Of a stretch of 64,000 bases of DNA, positions 49,531-59,347 are shown piece after piece. The position numbers and the translations under genes are program-made. The notes beneath the pieces were generated by a model, which saw only the letters and a list, made by a program, of their open reading frames with translations, did not search any database and was not told where the DNA came from. Position 1 is the first letter of the stretch; each line of letters begins with the position of its first letter. The DNA is taken from NCBI GenBank assembly GCA_017409475.1, contig JAFQSP010000014.1, positions 142,253-206,252 of the forward strand, written 5' to 3'. The stretch comes from Clostridia bacterium. Lineage in GTDB: Bacteria; Bacillota; Clostridia; Oscillospirales; Acutalibacteraceae.

Positions 49531-51468
49531 TTATGCCCACTTTCCTTCGCGTCTGAGCTTAGCGATTGTATTAAGATGGGCTGTATACGACTTGTTATAA
49601 TAGAAATTCATTTCCTTATCGGTCACGAAATAGGTATAGCTCGTGTCAGCCGGCTGTAAGCAGGCAAGTATCGACGCTTCGGTAAGCGAGCACTGCGGTC
49701 CTGGAGGAATTCCCTCGCTACCGGCAGGATAGGTTTTCTTTGTTCCGTCCTCGTTGGTAACGGTCATCGGTCCCGCATTTGTATTATAACGGTTATCGGG
49801 ATAGTAATAGGTCGGGGTTGAACCGAGGAATTTCGGCTCTGACCAAGTGAGGCGGTTATAAAATACAGATGCTACGTTTCGCATTTCGTTGTAGTTGCCG
49901 CTGGCTTCAAGTTCGAGAATAGAGCCAACTGCCATACAATCGTTGAGGGTCATATCATTTTTACCCAAGCGTTCGCCTACAGCCTTTACAAGCTCCTTCC
50001 AATTCTCGGGCAGGCGCGAATTAAAGCCGTTGAGCATCTTGTCAATAGCCTTTTTCGCGTTATCCACAGAGGGTTCTCCTCCATAGAAATTATAGGTGTC
50101 GGGGTAAAGATAACCCTCGAAACGATAGCGTACACTGTTTTCGGGAATTTGATTTACCCACGAATATTTGTATTCCATATCCTCCATAGCGGTGATAAAC
50201 TGGTCGCGGGTGCATACGCCGTTTTCTGCGAGAAGGGTAATAATATCGTCAACATTGGCACCTTCGGGAATTCTCACCTTTACGGTTGAGGCTGTGTTAC
50301 CAAGTTTAAGATTATACATAATTGTGCTGTAATCCATTTCGGAATTAAGCTCGTAGTTACCCCACTGATATTTACCATCGTTGCCCTTTAACTTTGAAAA
50401 AATACGGAAAAGTGTCGGATGATTGATAATTCCTTCTTCGTACAATTCCTCGGCAATTTTAGCCGTTCCCCAGTTTCCGTCCTCGGGAATTGTAAAGTCG
50501 GAAATGGTTCTTCCTCGGCTGATGCCAAAAAAGTCGCAAACGCCGCTTAGCACAAATGCCGCAAAGCTTCCTGCAATAATAAGCACAACCAGCACCCAAA
50601 GTATGCCATGAATAAAGCGGTGTCTTTCCTTTGTGAAGGTGCAAAGCACCATAAGCACAACGGCAAGAATAAGTATAAGCATCATGTAAATATTATTCGT
50701 AAAGCCGAAAATATCCATTCGCATGTCGCCAAATACAGCAACTATTCCGATAATTGCAATTGCCGCTAAAACGAGGGTTGTGATAACCTTTACCTTATGG
50801 GCGGCGAAATATCCTGCTATACCGCCTTTTTCCTCGCGATGAGGAGCAGCTTTTCTTCTTATATTGTTTGAAGAAGGTCTCTTTCTTGCAACAGGCGCAT
50901 TATTAGTTTCAGGAGCCTTTTCGGGTTCAGACGGAACCATATTCTCGATTTGAAAATCGTCATCAAGCTCGATTCCCTGAATTTTTTCAGCCTCGGGCTT
51001 CCGTTCGGGGACAATATTTTTCTCCACCTCAGGTTTAATTTCGAATTCCGGCTGGATTTCAAATTCAGGCTTAATTTCAACCTCAGGCTTGATTTCGAAT
51101 TGCGGTTGTATTTCAAGTTCAGGCTCTATTACAGTCTCCGACTCGTTATCAAAATCAATATCGGTCGGAAGGCTTGCAGATGCATTTTTTTCGGTGTTTT
51201 TTATCGGCTTTCTGCGAGCTGCGCTTTTTTCGCGACGAGCTGCCTCACGCCTTGCCTTTGCTTCTTCTTCCAATCGTGCGTTATCAACCTTTTTTCCTCT
51301 GTTTGCGGTAAAAAGATCGAAATTGTATTCTTTTTCAACCCTTTCCACTTCGGCGTCATCAACCTTTTCCAATTCGGCATTAACAACCTTTTCCGGCTGA
51401 AACTCGAACTTCTTTTCGGCATTATCAACCTTTTCGGGCTGAAATTCGAACTCCTTCTTCTCGTCCAT
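49531..51468 (-). CDS. mltG: Endolytic transglycosylase MltG with long repetitive N-terminal extension
   Basis: 645 residues from the ATG at 51468 (AGGAGGATTAGT upstream); a longer open frame runs into the next gene. The first about 250 residues are cytoplasmic, acidic and repetitive: two FEFQPEKV units, then EIQPQFEIKPEVEIKPEFE-type repeats. Two helices follow (about 265-330). The YceG/MltG domain is C-terminal (about 370-645), with catalytic Glu in LELEASGNYNEMRNVASVFYNRL and PGPQCSLTEASI. MltG ends nascent glycan strands. The extension is far longer than in typical MltG. Confidence 0.9.
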   Translation of the reverse strand: MDEKKEFEFQPEKVDNAEKKFEFQPEKVVNAELEKVDDAEVERVEKEYNFDLFTANRGKKVDNARLEEEAKARREAARREKSAARRKPIKNTEKNASASLPTDIDFDNESETVIEPELEIQPQFEIKPEVEIKPEFEIQPEFEIKPEVEKNIVPERKPEAEKIQGIELDDDFQIENMVPSEPEKAPETNNAPVARKRPSSNNIRRKAAPHREEKGGIAGYFAAHKVKVITTLVLAAIAIIGIVAVFGDMRMDIFGFTNNIYMMLILILAVVLMVLCTFTKERHRFIHGILWVLVVLIIAGSFAAFVLSGVCDFFGISRGRTISDFTIPEDGNWGTAKIAEELYEEGIINHPTLFRIFSKLKGNDGKYQWGNYELNSEMDYSTIMYNLKLGNTASTVKVRIPEGANVDDIITLLAENGVCTRDQFITAMEDMEYKYSWVNQIPENSVRYRFEGYLYPDTYNFYGGEPSVDNAKKAIDKMLNGFNSRLPENWKELVKAVGERLGKNDMTLNDCMAVGSILELEASGNYNEMRNVASVFYNRLTWSEPKFLGSTPTYYYPDNRYNTNAGPMTVTNEDGTKKTYPAGSEGIPPGPQCSLTEASILACLQPADTSYTYFVTDKEMNFYYNKSYTAHLNTIAKLRREGKWA

Positions 51469-51469
51469 A

Positions 51470-52090
51470 CTAATCCTCCTGATTTCTCTCTTTTTTCTTA
51501 AAAAACGGCTTACTTGGTCGCCGTATAAAGCGGTCGGTAACGATAAGTCCAAGCGGACAATCATATCGACCGTGCAACATTCGGTACATATAATCCTCGG
51601 CATAGCATATTCCAACGGTATCAAAATCATACCGAGCTAAGTAGCGGTCGTAGTAACCGCCGCCATATCCGAGCCGATAGCCAAAGCTGTCCAGCGACAA
51701 GGCAGGTACAACCATAAGCGTATCGCTGTAATCGGTGACAATTTCGAGCTCCTCCTTCGGTTCGAGGACGTTGAAGGAACCTCTTTCCAAATCGTCGAGG
51801 CTCGAAATATAATGAAACTCCATGTTTCGCGTACCCTTTATGCAACGGGGAAGCGCAATTTTCTTTCCGTCGGCAAGGGCTCGTTCTATTATTTCAAATG
51901 TATCAACCTCAATCGCCGTTGAGGCATATATCATAACCGTTTTTGCATTTTTATACTGGTAAAGGGAGGTTACCCTTTCGGCAATTCGGCGGTCACGAAC
52001 ACCCTTTTGCTCGGGTGAAAGCGCCTCTCTTCGCCGTCTTCGTTTTGCTCGCAATTCGGCCTTGTATTCGCGTAAATCTATTGGGGACAT
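51470..52090 (-). CDS. 5-formyltetrahydrofolate cyclo-ligase
   Basis: 206 residues. The ATP and folate motifs IALPRCIKGTRNMEFHYI, VPALSLDSFGYRLGYGGGYYDRYLA and CPLGLIVTDRFI are conserved. It converts 5-formyl- to 5,10-methenyl-tetrahydrofolate. It overlaps the DJ-1 gene upstream by 13 bp and ends 1 bp before mltG. Folate use links it with ThyX and Tmk in the same operon. Confidence 0.92.
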   Translation of the reverse strand: MSPIDLREYKAELRAKRRRRREALSPEQKGVRDRRIAERVTSLYQYKNAKTVMIYASTAIEVDTFEIIERALADGKKIALPRCIKGTRNMEFHYISSLDDLERGSFNVLEPKEELEIVTDYSDTLMVVPALSLDSFGYRLGYGGGYYDRYLARYDFDTVGICYAEDYMYRMLHGRYDCPLGLIVTDRFIRRPSKPFFKKKERNQED

Positions 52091-52623
52091 TTCATGCCCT
52101 TTCTGAGTATCTTTGACTCTTTTTCACCCTTGAGGTAGGCAACCATCTTAAGCCCAAACTCAATAGCAGCGCCGGCACCCCTTGCGGTAATTATGTTTCC
52201 GTCGGTAACCGCAGGCTCGTTGACAACTTCGGCACCCTCCAAAAAGCATTCAAATCCGTCGAAGCAGGTAGCCTTCTTTTCCGAAAGGAGTCCCTTTTTG
52301 CCCAAAATTGAGGGTGCGGCGCAAATAGCTCCAATGAGAGCTCCCTTTTCACTTGCCTTTTCGATAAAGCGGGAAACGACCTCGCTTCTTTCAAGATTCA
52401 AGGTGCCCGGCATTCCGCCTGGTAAAACAACCGCCTCAATATCATCGGGAAGTCCAACCTCGCTATCGGTTATATCGGCGCCAACGGCAATTCCGTGTGA
52501 GCCGACAATGGCAAGTCCACCTATTCCAACTACGGTTACGTCAAGCTCGGCTCGGCGAAGAATATCTATCGGGGCTATTGCCTCGATTTCCTCAAATCCA
52601 TTAGCCAAAAAACAGTATATCAT
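52078..52623 (-). CDS. DJ-1/PfpI-family protein (YajL/ThiJ-like)
   Basis: 181 residues. FLANGFEEIEAIAPIDILRRAELDVTVVG, the VVLPGGMPGTLNL motif, and GAICAAPSILG with the nucleophile cysteine are the DJ-1 hallmarks. Possible roles are glyoxalase, deglycase or redox-sensing. It lies 50 bp after tmk in the leftward operon. Confidence 0.92.
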   Translation of the reverse strand: MIYCFLANGFEEIEAIAPIDILRRAELDVTVVGIGGLAIVGSHGIAVGADITDSEVGLPDDIEAVVLPGGMPGTLNLERSEVVSRFIEKASEKGALIGAICAAPSILGKKGLLSEKKATCFDGFECFLEGAEVVNEPAVTDGNIITARGAGAAIEFGLKMVAYLKGEKESKILRKGMKCPQ

Positions 52624-52674
52624 TTATAATCTCTCCTAATCACTAAAGCAACCCGACCGCTTAATAAATATTTC

Positions 52675-53337
52675 TTACTCAGCCAGTGCCTTTTCGACTA
52701 TGCCATAAATTTCGTCGGCTATGTCATCAATCGGTCGCATATTTTCGCCGTCGGTGCAACGAATTACATTCCAACCAAGATATTCAGCGGCAAAAAGCGC
52801 GCATCTGTAACAATGCTCAAGATAGTCAACGTCTTTTTCGTGAATATCCTTTTTTCCCTCGTCGCCGAGATATCGCTCACTCATAAGTCGCTGTGACACC
52901 TTCACCGGCACGTCAAGGAATATTACGGCATCGGGTCGGGGAATTGCGACCTTTTTAAACTCGGTTTCGTACAGCCAATCAAGATAGGTTTCCCATTCCT
53001 CACGTGGCATTTTTGACATCTGGTGCACGGCATTGGAGGTTGTGTATCGGTCGCATAAAATCGACCTTCCGTTTAAATAATCCTCTCCCCAATGGCGCTT
53101 AAAGCTGGCAAATCGGTCAACCGTGAATAAAAGCGAGGTTGCATAGGCATTCACCTCGTCGGCAGATGAACCGAATTCACCCCTCAAATACATTTTAACC
53201 AGTGTACTCGACGGGTCGTCATAATCGGGAAATTTTACAAATCGGACAGCGTCGCCGAGACGCTTTTGCAATATTTCGGTTTGGGTTGACTTTCCGCTTC
53301 CGTCAAGCCCTTCTATAACAATCAGCTTACCTCTCAT
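52675..53337 (-). CDS. tmk: Thymidylate kinase
   Basis: 220 residues. P-loop IVIEGLDGSGKSTQTE, DRYTTSNAVHQ, and a lid region near LMSERYLGDEGKKDIHEKD. It phosphorylates dTMP to dTDP. The start overlaps the thyX stop by 4 bp (ATGA), so dTMP production and phosphorylation are coupled. Confidence 0.94.
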   Translation of the reverse strand: MRGKLIVIEGLDGSGKSTQTEILQKRLGDAVRFVKFPDYDDPSSTLVKMYLRGEFGSSADEVNAYATSLLFTVDRFASFKRHWGEDYLNGRSILCDRYTTSNAVHQMSKMPREEWETYLDWLYETEFKKVAIPRPDAVIFLDVPVKVSQRLMSERYLGDEGKKDIHEKDVDYLEHCYRCALFAAEYLGWNVIRCTDGENMRPIDDIADEIYGIVEKALAE

Positions 53338-54104
53338 TTTTTAGCCGCCATTTCTTCAAAAAGCACCTTTACCTCAGCCGCTTTTCCGCAGGTCATTTTT
53401 CCCTCGGTGCATTTTCCTCTTACGCAAGAGGGTCCCGAACGTGAAAAGAGATTAGGTGCAACCTCTACACAAAGGCGGTACATTTCGGTAGCAAGCTCAC
53501 GAATTTCCCACTGAGCTCGGTTACAGCAACGATGCGAGAAAAAGTTAAAGAGGCTACGAGCGTTCATTGTGACAATCATCTTTGTCGTGCAGGCATTGGG
53601 AAGCACAAAGCGCGCATCCTCTATAGCCTTCTTTTCGGCCGCGCGTGATGCCGCCTTTTCGTCCATGCCGCCGTCCATCATCTCTTTTTTATGCTTTTGC
53701 ATGAGAATTTCGGTAAGACGGTCGTAATCCTTTTGCGCGTTTTCCATCGACTGAATGAATATTTCCTCAGCCTCTTTATCCCCCGCAATTTCGGGAGGAA
53801 GCACGTATTCAAACTGCGCCTCTTTTACATAGCGCTGACTTTGAACGCTGAATGAGGCGATTCGGTGACGGGTAATTTGAGCCAAAAGAGCTCGTGACAC
53901 CCCTTCGATTCCGAAGGTAAATGTGGCGTGTTCAATCGGGCTTTCGTGTCCGATTTGCGCCAGCATATCTACAAATCCTGCCGCCTTTTCTTCATCCAAA
54001 CCATCGTGAATGGTATCAATATCAGCCGCAGAATAGCATAATTTTGCCGCCATGGCAACGGTTATTTCGGGATTCGGTGTATGAGCAAGCAGGGCAACCT
54101 TCAT
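53334..54104 (-). CDS. thyX: Flavin-dependent thymidylate synthase
   Basis: 256 residues. The ThyX motif RHRIASFSVQSQRY is exact (RHRxxSxxxxSxR), with ESPIEHATFTFGIEGVSR before it and FSHRCCNRAQWEIRELA in the C-terminal half. It makes dTMP from dUMP with FAD and methylene-tetrahydrofolate. It heads the leftward operon with tmk. An AAAGGATAGAAAAA site precedes the ATG. Confidence 0.96.
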   Translation of the reverse strand: MKVALLAHTPNPEITVAMAAKLCYSAADIDTIHDGLDEEKAAGFVDMLAQIGHESPIEHATFTFGIEGVSRALLAQITRHRIASFSVQSQRYVKEAQFEYVLPPEIAGDKEAEEIFIQSMENAQKDYDRLTEILMQKHKKEMMDGGMDEKAASRAAEKKAIEDARFVLPNACTTKMIVTMNARSLFNFFSHRCCNRAQWEIRELATEMYRLCVEVAPNLFSRSGPSCVRGKCTEGKMTCGKAAEVKVLFEEMAAKK

Positions 54105-54219
54105 TTTTTCTATCCTTTCCTCTCACAAGCGGCAATAATCCGCCAAAATATATTTTTACCCATTATAGCAAATATAGATATATATATCAAGTAAATAAAT
54201 AAATTTTATACACTTTGAA

Positions 54220-54248
54220 TTGACAGAGTTGAAAAAGGAAAATATAAT
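54220..54248 (+). promoter_or_regulatory. Promoter of the DUF2156 gene
   Basis: TTGACA (54220-54225) and TATAAT (54243-54248), both perfect, with a 17-bp spacer and 49 bp to the start codon. Confidence 0.88.
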
Positions 54249-54297
54249 TACTGTATCAGACTGAATTTGTTAAAAACAAACGGAGTAAAAGGCAACT

Positions 54298-55203
54298 ATG
54301 ACAACCGAAATAAAGCTCGATTTTAAACCCATCACGTCCGGCGACACCGACACACTCAAAAAATACTTTGAATTGCAGGATTATCGCACCTGCGCCTTTA
54401 CCGTCGGCAGCGCAACTATGTGGCAAAAGCTATATAATTTACAGCTTTGCGAAAACGAAAACACCCTCACCCTTTCGGCCGATTACGAAGGTGAAGGTCA
54501 CTGCTTTTCGGTGCCGGTCGGAAACGGCGATTTGGCGGCAGTGACAAGAGCGATTTATAACGATTGTAAGCAAAAAAATGAACGGTGCATTTTCAGCGAC
54601 GTGCCCGAAGCGGCACTTGGCTTTTTGCGCTCGGTTTTCGGCGAAAAAAGAGTTATCGCCGAGCATTTCGAGGACTGGGACGACTATGTTTACGAGGCGA
54701 CCGACCTTATCGAATTTGCAGGTAAAAAATTCAGCGCTCAGCGGAATAACGTCAATAAATTCAGCCGAGCCTGTCCGAATGCAGTTTTTAAACCGATTAC
54801 AAGAGAAAATTTCGATATTGCCGCTGAATTTCTCAAAAAATACGTTGCCGAAAATTGCGACGAAACACCTTCCGGTCAGGATGAATGTTGCGCCGATTTG
54901 GAGCTGATTGACAGGTATTTCGACCTCGATTTGAGGGGCGCTATTATGCTCGACGGCGATAAGGTAATTGCCATTTCGATAGGCGAAAAAATCGGCGACA
55001 CGCTATTCATCCACGTTGAAAAGGCGCTCACCGAATATCACGGAATTTATCAAGCGGTTGTCCAAAGCTTTGCAAAAATGTATGCGACCGACGTAAAATA
55101 TATCAATCGCGAAGAGGACGACGGAATTGAGGGGCTGCGAAAATCAAAGCTGTCATACCGCCCCGTTTTTATGCTAAAAAAACATTCCGTAGAAATTATG
55201 TGA
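54298..55203 (+). CDS. DUF2156 (LPG_synthase_C-like) GNAT-fold protein
   Basis: 301 residues. The pattern DFKPITSGDTDTLKKYFELQDYRTCAFTVGS...W, then LIEFAGKKFSAQRNNVNKF and VEKALTEYHGIYQAVVQSFAKMY matches the DUF2156 family, a double GNAT-like fold related to the aminoacyl-phosphatidylglycerol synthase domain. No membrane helices are seen, so it is the soluble form, possibly a peptidyl- or aminoacyl-transferase. The role is unproven. It stands alone with a consensus promoter. Confidence 0.85.
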   Translation: MTTEIKLDFKPITSGDTDTLKKYFELQDYRTCAFTVGSATMWQKLYNLQLCENENTLTLSADYEGEGHCFSVPVGNGDLAAVTRAIYNDCKQKNERCIFSDVPEAALGFLRSVFGEKRVIAEHFEDWDDYVYEATDLIEFAGKKFSAQRNNVNKFSRACPNAVFKPITRENFDIAAEFLKKYVAENCDETPSGQDECCADLELIDRYFDLDLRGAIMLDGDKVIAISIGEKIGDTLFIHVEKALTEYHGIYQAVVQSFAKMYATDVKYINREEDDGIEGLRKSKLSYRPVFMLKKHSVEIM

Positions 55204-55326
55204 CATAATAACAGAAAATATTGTATATAATACCATATTTCTTTTTTTACTAACCTGTGTTATACTGTACTTGTGAAATACTGCAGACATCTGCTAAAAC
55301 AAATTAATTAAAGGGGACGAGAAAAA

Positions 55327-56427
55327 ATGGCTGACGAGATTTTTGGCAAGCTTGGTATAATCAGTATGCCCGGCTGCGACACTCTTTCAGGAAAGGTTGA
55401 CACATATCTCACAGAATGGAGAGAGGCTGAGGAGGATACCTTTGTTATCCCGTCTGTTTGTCCGAGATTCGGTTCAGGCGAAGCAAAGGCACTTATTAAA
55501 CACACCGTAAGAGGTTACGACCTTTTCATTATCTGTGACTGTTTCAATTACGGCGTTACATACCGTATGTACGGAATGGACGTTCCGATGAGTCCCGACG
55601 ATCACTTCCAGGATATTAAACGAATCATTGCCGCTATGGGCGGTAAGGCAAGACGTATTACCGTTATTATGCCAATGCTTTACGAAGGACGCCAGCATAG
55701 ACGAGTTGCTCGCGAATCGCTCGACTGCGCTCTTGCATTACAGGAGCTCACCGCTATGGGCGTTACCAACATTATCACCTTCGACGCTCACGATGCCCGC
55801 GTTCAGAACGCTATTCCTCTCGAAGGATTCGAAAACGTTCACCCCACATACCAGATGATAAAGGCTCTTATCAAAAACGTTCCCGATATCAAGCTTGACC
55901 GTGACAATGTTATGATCGTTTCCCCTGACGAAGGTGGAATGAGCCGTTGCATTTATTATTCATCGGTACTCGGTCTCGACCTCGGTATGTTCTATAAGAG
56001 AAGAAATTACTCGGTTATCGTAAACGGACGCAACCCGATTGAAGCTCACGAATTCCTCGGTCAAGACGTTGAGGGCAAGGACATCATCATCGTTGACGAT
56101 ATGATTTCTTCGGGCGACTCGGTTATCGACATCGCCGAAAAGTTAAAGGCAAAGAAGGCAAGACGTATCTTTGTATTCGTTACCTTCGGTCTTTTTGTTG
56201 AGGGCTTTGACAACTTTGACAAGGCGTACGAAAGCGGCTATATCGACAAGGTTTTCTCAACCAACCTTGTTTATGCAAAGCCCGAATTACTCGAAAAGCC
56301 CTGGTACGTTCAGGTTGACATGTCAAAGTATATCGCACTCATTATCGACACCATCAACCACGACCGTTCAATCAGCGACCTTCTCAGCCCGATTAACAAG
56401 ATTAAGAAGCTCCTTAATCTTAAATAA
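55327..56427 (+). CDS. prs: Ribose-phosphate pyrophosphokinase
   Basis: 366 residues, longer than the usual about 315. ATP and ribose motifs are MYEGRQHRRVARESLDCALA, FDAHDARVQNAIPLEGFENV, SPDEGGMSR and the PRPP loop DIIIVDDMISSGDSVIDIA. It makes PRPP for nucleotides, histidine and tryptophan. The N-terminal part is diverged from class I enzymes, with an additional CDCFNYGVTYRMYGMDVPMSPDDH region, and fits a clostridial subclass. AAAGGGGACGAGAAAAA precedes the ATG. Confidence 0.92.
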   Translation: MADEIFGKLGIISMPGCDTLSGKVDTYLTEWREAEEDTFVIPSVCPRFGSGEAKALIKHTVRGYDLFIICDCFNYGVTYRMYGMDVPMSPDDHFQDIKRIIAAMGGKARRITVIMPMLYEGRQHRRVARESLDCALALQELTAMGVTNIITFDAHDARVQNAIPLEGFENVHPTYQMIKALIKNVPDIKLDRDNVMIVSPDEGGMSRCIYYSSVLGLDLGMFYKRRNYSVIVNGRNPIEAHEFLGQDVEGKDIIIVDDMISSGDSVIDIAEKLKAKKARRIFVFVTFGLFVEGFDNFDKAYESGYIDKVFSTNLVYAKPELLEKPWYVQVDMSKYIALIIDTINHDRSISDLLSPINKIKKLLNLK

Positions 56428-56437
56428 ATTACATAAC

Positions 56438-56474
56438 TTTATCCGCCTGATTCACATATCGGGCGGATTTTTTT
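56438..56474 (+). terminator. Terminator after prs
   Basis: TATCCGCCTGA and TCGGGCGGAT(A) form a stem around CACATA, followed by seven T. Confidence 0.88.
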
Positions 56475-56482
56475 GTTTATAA

Positions 56483-56511
56483 TTGTAATTTCGACAACTG
56501 TGTAGTATAAT
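56483..56511 (+). promoter_or_regulatory. Promoter of the nucleotidyltransferase gene
   Basis: TTGTAA (56483-56488) and a perfect TATAAT (56506-56511) with a 17-bp spacer, 39 bp before the start. Confidence 0.7.
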
Positions 56512-56550
56512 CTGATAAAGGTTTAATAACTTAAAAGGAGTATTTTTAAT

Positions 56551-57408
56551 ATGAACAAGGTAACACTCGTAGTAATGGCGGCCGGAATGGGTAGCCGTTT
56601 TGGCGGCTGTAAGCAGATTAGCCCCGTCGGTCCTAATGGCGAAATTTTGCTCGATTTTTCGGTATATGACGCTATTGCCGCCGGATTTACAAAGGTTGTT
56701 TTTATCATCAGAGAGGAAAACGAGGCCGATTTCCGCGCAGTTATCGGTGACCGCCTTTCGAAAAAGATTGAGGTTGAATACGTTTATCAGAACACCTCGA
56801 TTCTTCCAGAAGGACGAAAGAAGCCCTTTGGTACAGGTCACGCCGTTTTATGCTGCATGGGTAGGGTAAACGAGCCCTTCGCCGTTATCAATGCCGACGA
56901 TTATTACGGAAAGAGCGCATTTCAGCAGATTTATAATCACCTCAAGGATGCAAAGGGTACCGATTTTGCTATGGTCGCATTCGACCTCAAAAACACCCTC
57001 ACCGATAACGGCACCGTTTCGCGCGGAATTTGTGAGCTTGACGGCGATATGCTCAAAAGCGTAACCGAAATCACAAAAATCAAGGATATGAAATACACCG
57101 AAGACGGCGAAAGCTGGACCGAGCTCCCCGAAGACACCCTCGCATCAATGAATTTCTGGGGCTTTACGACCGAGCTTTTCCCCGCGTTAAAGGCGGATTT
57201 TGATAACTTCTTGGCAACAGCCGACCTTCAAAAAGACGAGTTTTATCTTCCCTTTGCCGCCGACAAGATGCTAAAGGAAGGCGCCGCAACCGTAAAGGTG
57301 CTTCAAAGCCACGATAAATGGTACGGTATGACCTATCGTGAGGATTCCGACTCGGTAAAGGCCGCTCTCGCAAAGAAAATCGAAAACGGCGAATATAACG
57401 GAATTTAA
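56551..57408 (+). CDS. Sugar-phosphate nucleotidyltransferase-like protein
   Basis: 285 residues. VVMAAGMGSRFGGCKQISPVGPNGEILLDFSVYDA is the NTP_transferase signature, with a GTGHAVLCC loop and AVINADDYYG metal-binding region. The end, DKWYGMTYREDSDSVKAALAKK, matches a group annotated as nucleotidyltransferases in gut Firmicutes. It would couple NTP with a sugar phosphate; which one is not decided. It is followed after 42 bp by uvrC. Confidence 0.85.
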   Translation: MNKVTLVVMAAGMGSRFGGCKQISPVGPNGEILLDFSVYDAIAAGFTKVVFIIREENEADFRAVIGDRLSKKIEVEYVYQNTSILPEGRKKPFGTGHAVLCCMGRVNEPFAVINADDYYGKSAFQQIYNHLKDAKGTDFAMVAFDLKNTLTDNGTVSRGICELDGDMLKSVTEITKIKDMKYTEDGESWTELPEDTLASMNFWGFTTELFPALKADFDNFLATADLQKDEFYLPFAADKMLKEGAATVKVLQSHDKWYGMTYREDSDSVKAALAKKIENGEYNGI

Positions 57409-57450
57409 CCGACGAATTTTCAACTTTTTCATAAAGGCAGGTGACGAAAA

Positions 57451-59283
57451 ATGGCTGATGAAAGGCTGAGCCGACTGCTTGCAAAGGCAAGGAGATTGCC
57501 GCTTACTCCCGGCGTTTATATTATGAAAAACGCGGCGGGAAAAATCATCTATATCGGCAAGGCGAAAAAGCTCCAAAACCGCGTCAGTCAATATTTCGGC
57601 ACCCAAAGCCGTCACGCCGAAAAGGTGCGTCAAATGGTCGAAAATGTCGAGGACTTTGACTATATCCTCTGCGACAACGAGTTTGAAGCGCTTGTTCTCG
57701 AATGCTCGCTGATAAAGCAGAATATGCCAAAGTATAACATACTTTTAAAGGACGCAAAGGGCTTTCACTATATCCGCGTGACACCGCCGCCATACACCAC
57801 AATTAAGGCGGCAAAAATGATAAAAAATGACGGCGCCGAATATCTCGGTCCGTATTATTCCTCATACGTTGTAAAAAGGTCGGTTGATGCGGCGCTAAAA
57901 ACCTTTAAGCTGCCCCAGTGTAACAAAACTGCCTCCGATTTTATGAAAAAAAAGGGTGGCCGTCCCTGTCTCAACTATCACATCGGTCAATGCTCGGCAC
58001 CCTGCTGTAATAAGATTAGCCGAGCCGATTACGACGAGGCGGCAGCGGCTGCAGTAGACTTTCTTAAAAAAGGCAGCACCGATACGGTAAAGCTGCTCAC
58101 AGCTCAAATGAATGAAGCCGCCGAGCGACTGGAATTTGAAAGGGCGGCTCGGCTTCGTGACCAAATAAGCGCCCTCAAAGGAATGGGCGAAAAGCAGAAG
58201 GTTGTCGAGTCATCAGTTGCCGAGCAGGACATCATCGCACTCGCAAATTTTGATGAAAAATGCTGCATTGAGCTGTTCCGTTTTCGTGGGGGACTGCTCA
58301 CCGATAGAGAAAACTTTTTCTTTGACGGATACGATGACGATAGCCAAATACGATATGAATTTATCCTCGGTTTTTATTCGGGTGGCGCAGAAATTCCACG
58401 ACGGCTTACTCTTGACGGAGAGGTTACCGACCGCGAGCTCATCGAGCGTTTTTTGACCGAAAAGCTCGACAAAAAGGTGGCCATAACTGTACCGAAAAAG
58501 GGCGAACAGCTGCATCTTGTAAACATGTGCAAGGAAAATGCCGAGGAGCACCTTGCCGAAAAGCTCGGCAAGCGTACCCACAGCACAGCCGCACTCGACG
58601 AACTTAAAAAGCTGCTCGGACTCAAAAAAATCCCACGAATTATTGAATCGTATGACATTTCGCATACCGCAGGTGACGATATTGTCGCGGGAATGGTCGT
58701 ATTCAAGGACGGCGTACCTTTCAAAAGCGGGTATAGAAAATTTGCAATAAAAAGCCTTATTAATCAAGACGATTGCGCCGCCATGGCCGAGGTTGTCGAG
58801 CGGCGAATTCTTGAATACAAAAAGGGCGAGGACAGCTATTTTAAGACGCTCCCCGACCTCATTTTACTCGACGGTGGACGCGGTCAGGTTGATGCGGTTT
58901 GCGCAGTTTTGGCCAAACACGAAATTGACCTTGCGCTATTCGGACTTGTCAAGGATGACAAGCACCGAACACGTGCGGTTGTTTCGACAAGCGGCGAAAT
59001 GGCACTCAAATCGACAAGAGCCGCCTATACCCTTGCCGCCACAATTCAGGAAGAAGTGCACCGCTTTGCCATCGGCTATCACCGAAAAAAGCGTTCGGCA
59101 AAGGTCGGCTCCTCGCTGACAAAAATCGACGGCATCGGCGAAACGAGAGCAAAGGCGCTTCTGCGCCATTTTGGCACAATTGAAAATATTAGTCATGCCG
59201 AAATTGATGACATTCTTCGAGTAAAAGGCATGAACTACACAGCGGCAAGGTCACTCTATGACCATTTCAGAAAAAACGATTGA
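57451..59283 (+). CDS. uvrC: UvrABC system protein C (excinuclease)
   Basis: 610 residues. GIY-YIG nuclease at the N-terminus (PGVYIMKNAAGKIIYIGKAKKL), a Cys cluster CLNYHIGQCSAPCC, a UVR motif (ERLEFERAARLRDQISAL), the RNase H-like C-terminal nuclease (ESYDISHTAGDDIVAGMVVF, LILLDGGRGQVDAV) and a helix-hairpin-helix end (IDGIGETRAKALLRHFG). It makes both incisions around bulky DNA lesions. The start is ATG 57451 with AGGTGACGAAAA upstream. All domains are intact. Confidence 0.97.
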   Translation: MADERLSRLLAKARRLPLTPGVYIMKNAAGKIIYIGKAKKLQNRVSQYFGTQSRHAEKVRQMVENVEDFDYILCDNEFEALVLECSLIKQNMPKYNILLKDAKGFHYIRVTPPPYTTIKAAKMIKNDGAEYLGPYYSSYVVKRSVDAALKTFKLPQCNKTASDFMKKKGGRPCLNYHIGQCSAPCCNKISRADYDEAAAAAVDFLKKGSTDTVKLLTAQMNEAAERLEFERAARLRDQISALKGMGEKQKVVESSVAEQDIIALANFDEKCCIELFRFRGGLLTDRENFFFDGYDDDSQIRYEFILGFYSGGAEIPRRLTLDGEVTDRELIERFLTEKLDKKVAITVPKKGEQLHLVNMCKENAEEHLAEKLGKRTHSTAALDELKKLLGLKKIPRIIESYDISHTAGDDIVAGMVVFKDGVPFKSGYRKFAIKSLINQDDCAAMAEVVERRILEYKKGEDSYFKTLPDLILLDGGRGQVDAVCAVLAKHEIDLALFGLVKDDKHRTRAVVSTSGEMALKSTRAAYTLAATIQEEVHRFAIGYHRKKRSAKVGSSLTKIDGIGETRAKALLRHFGTIENISHAEIDDILRVKGMNYTAARSLYDHFRKND

Positions 59284-59347
59284 CAAGTTGTTTTGTTTAA
59301 TGTATCATAAAAAAAGTAATATAAAATCTATAAAGGAATGAATATAT

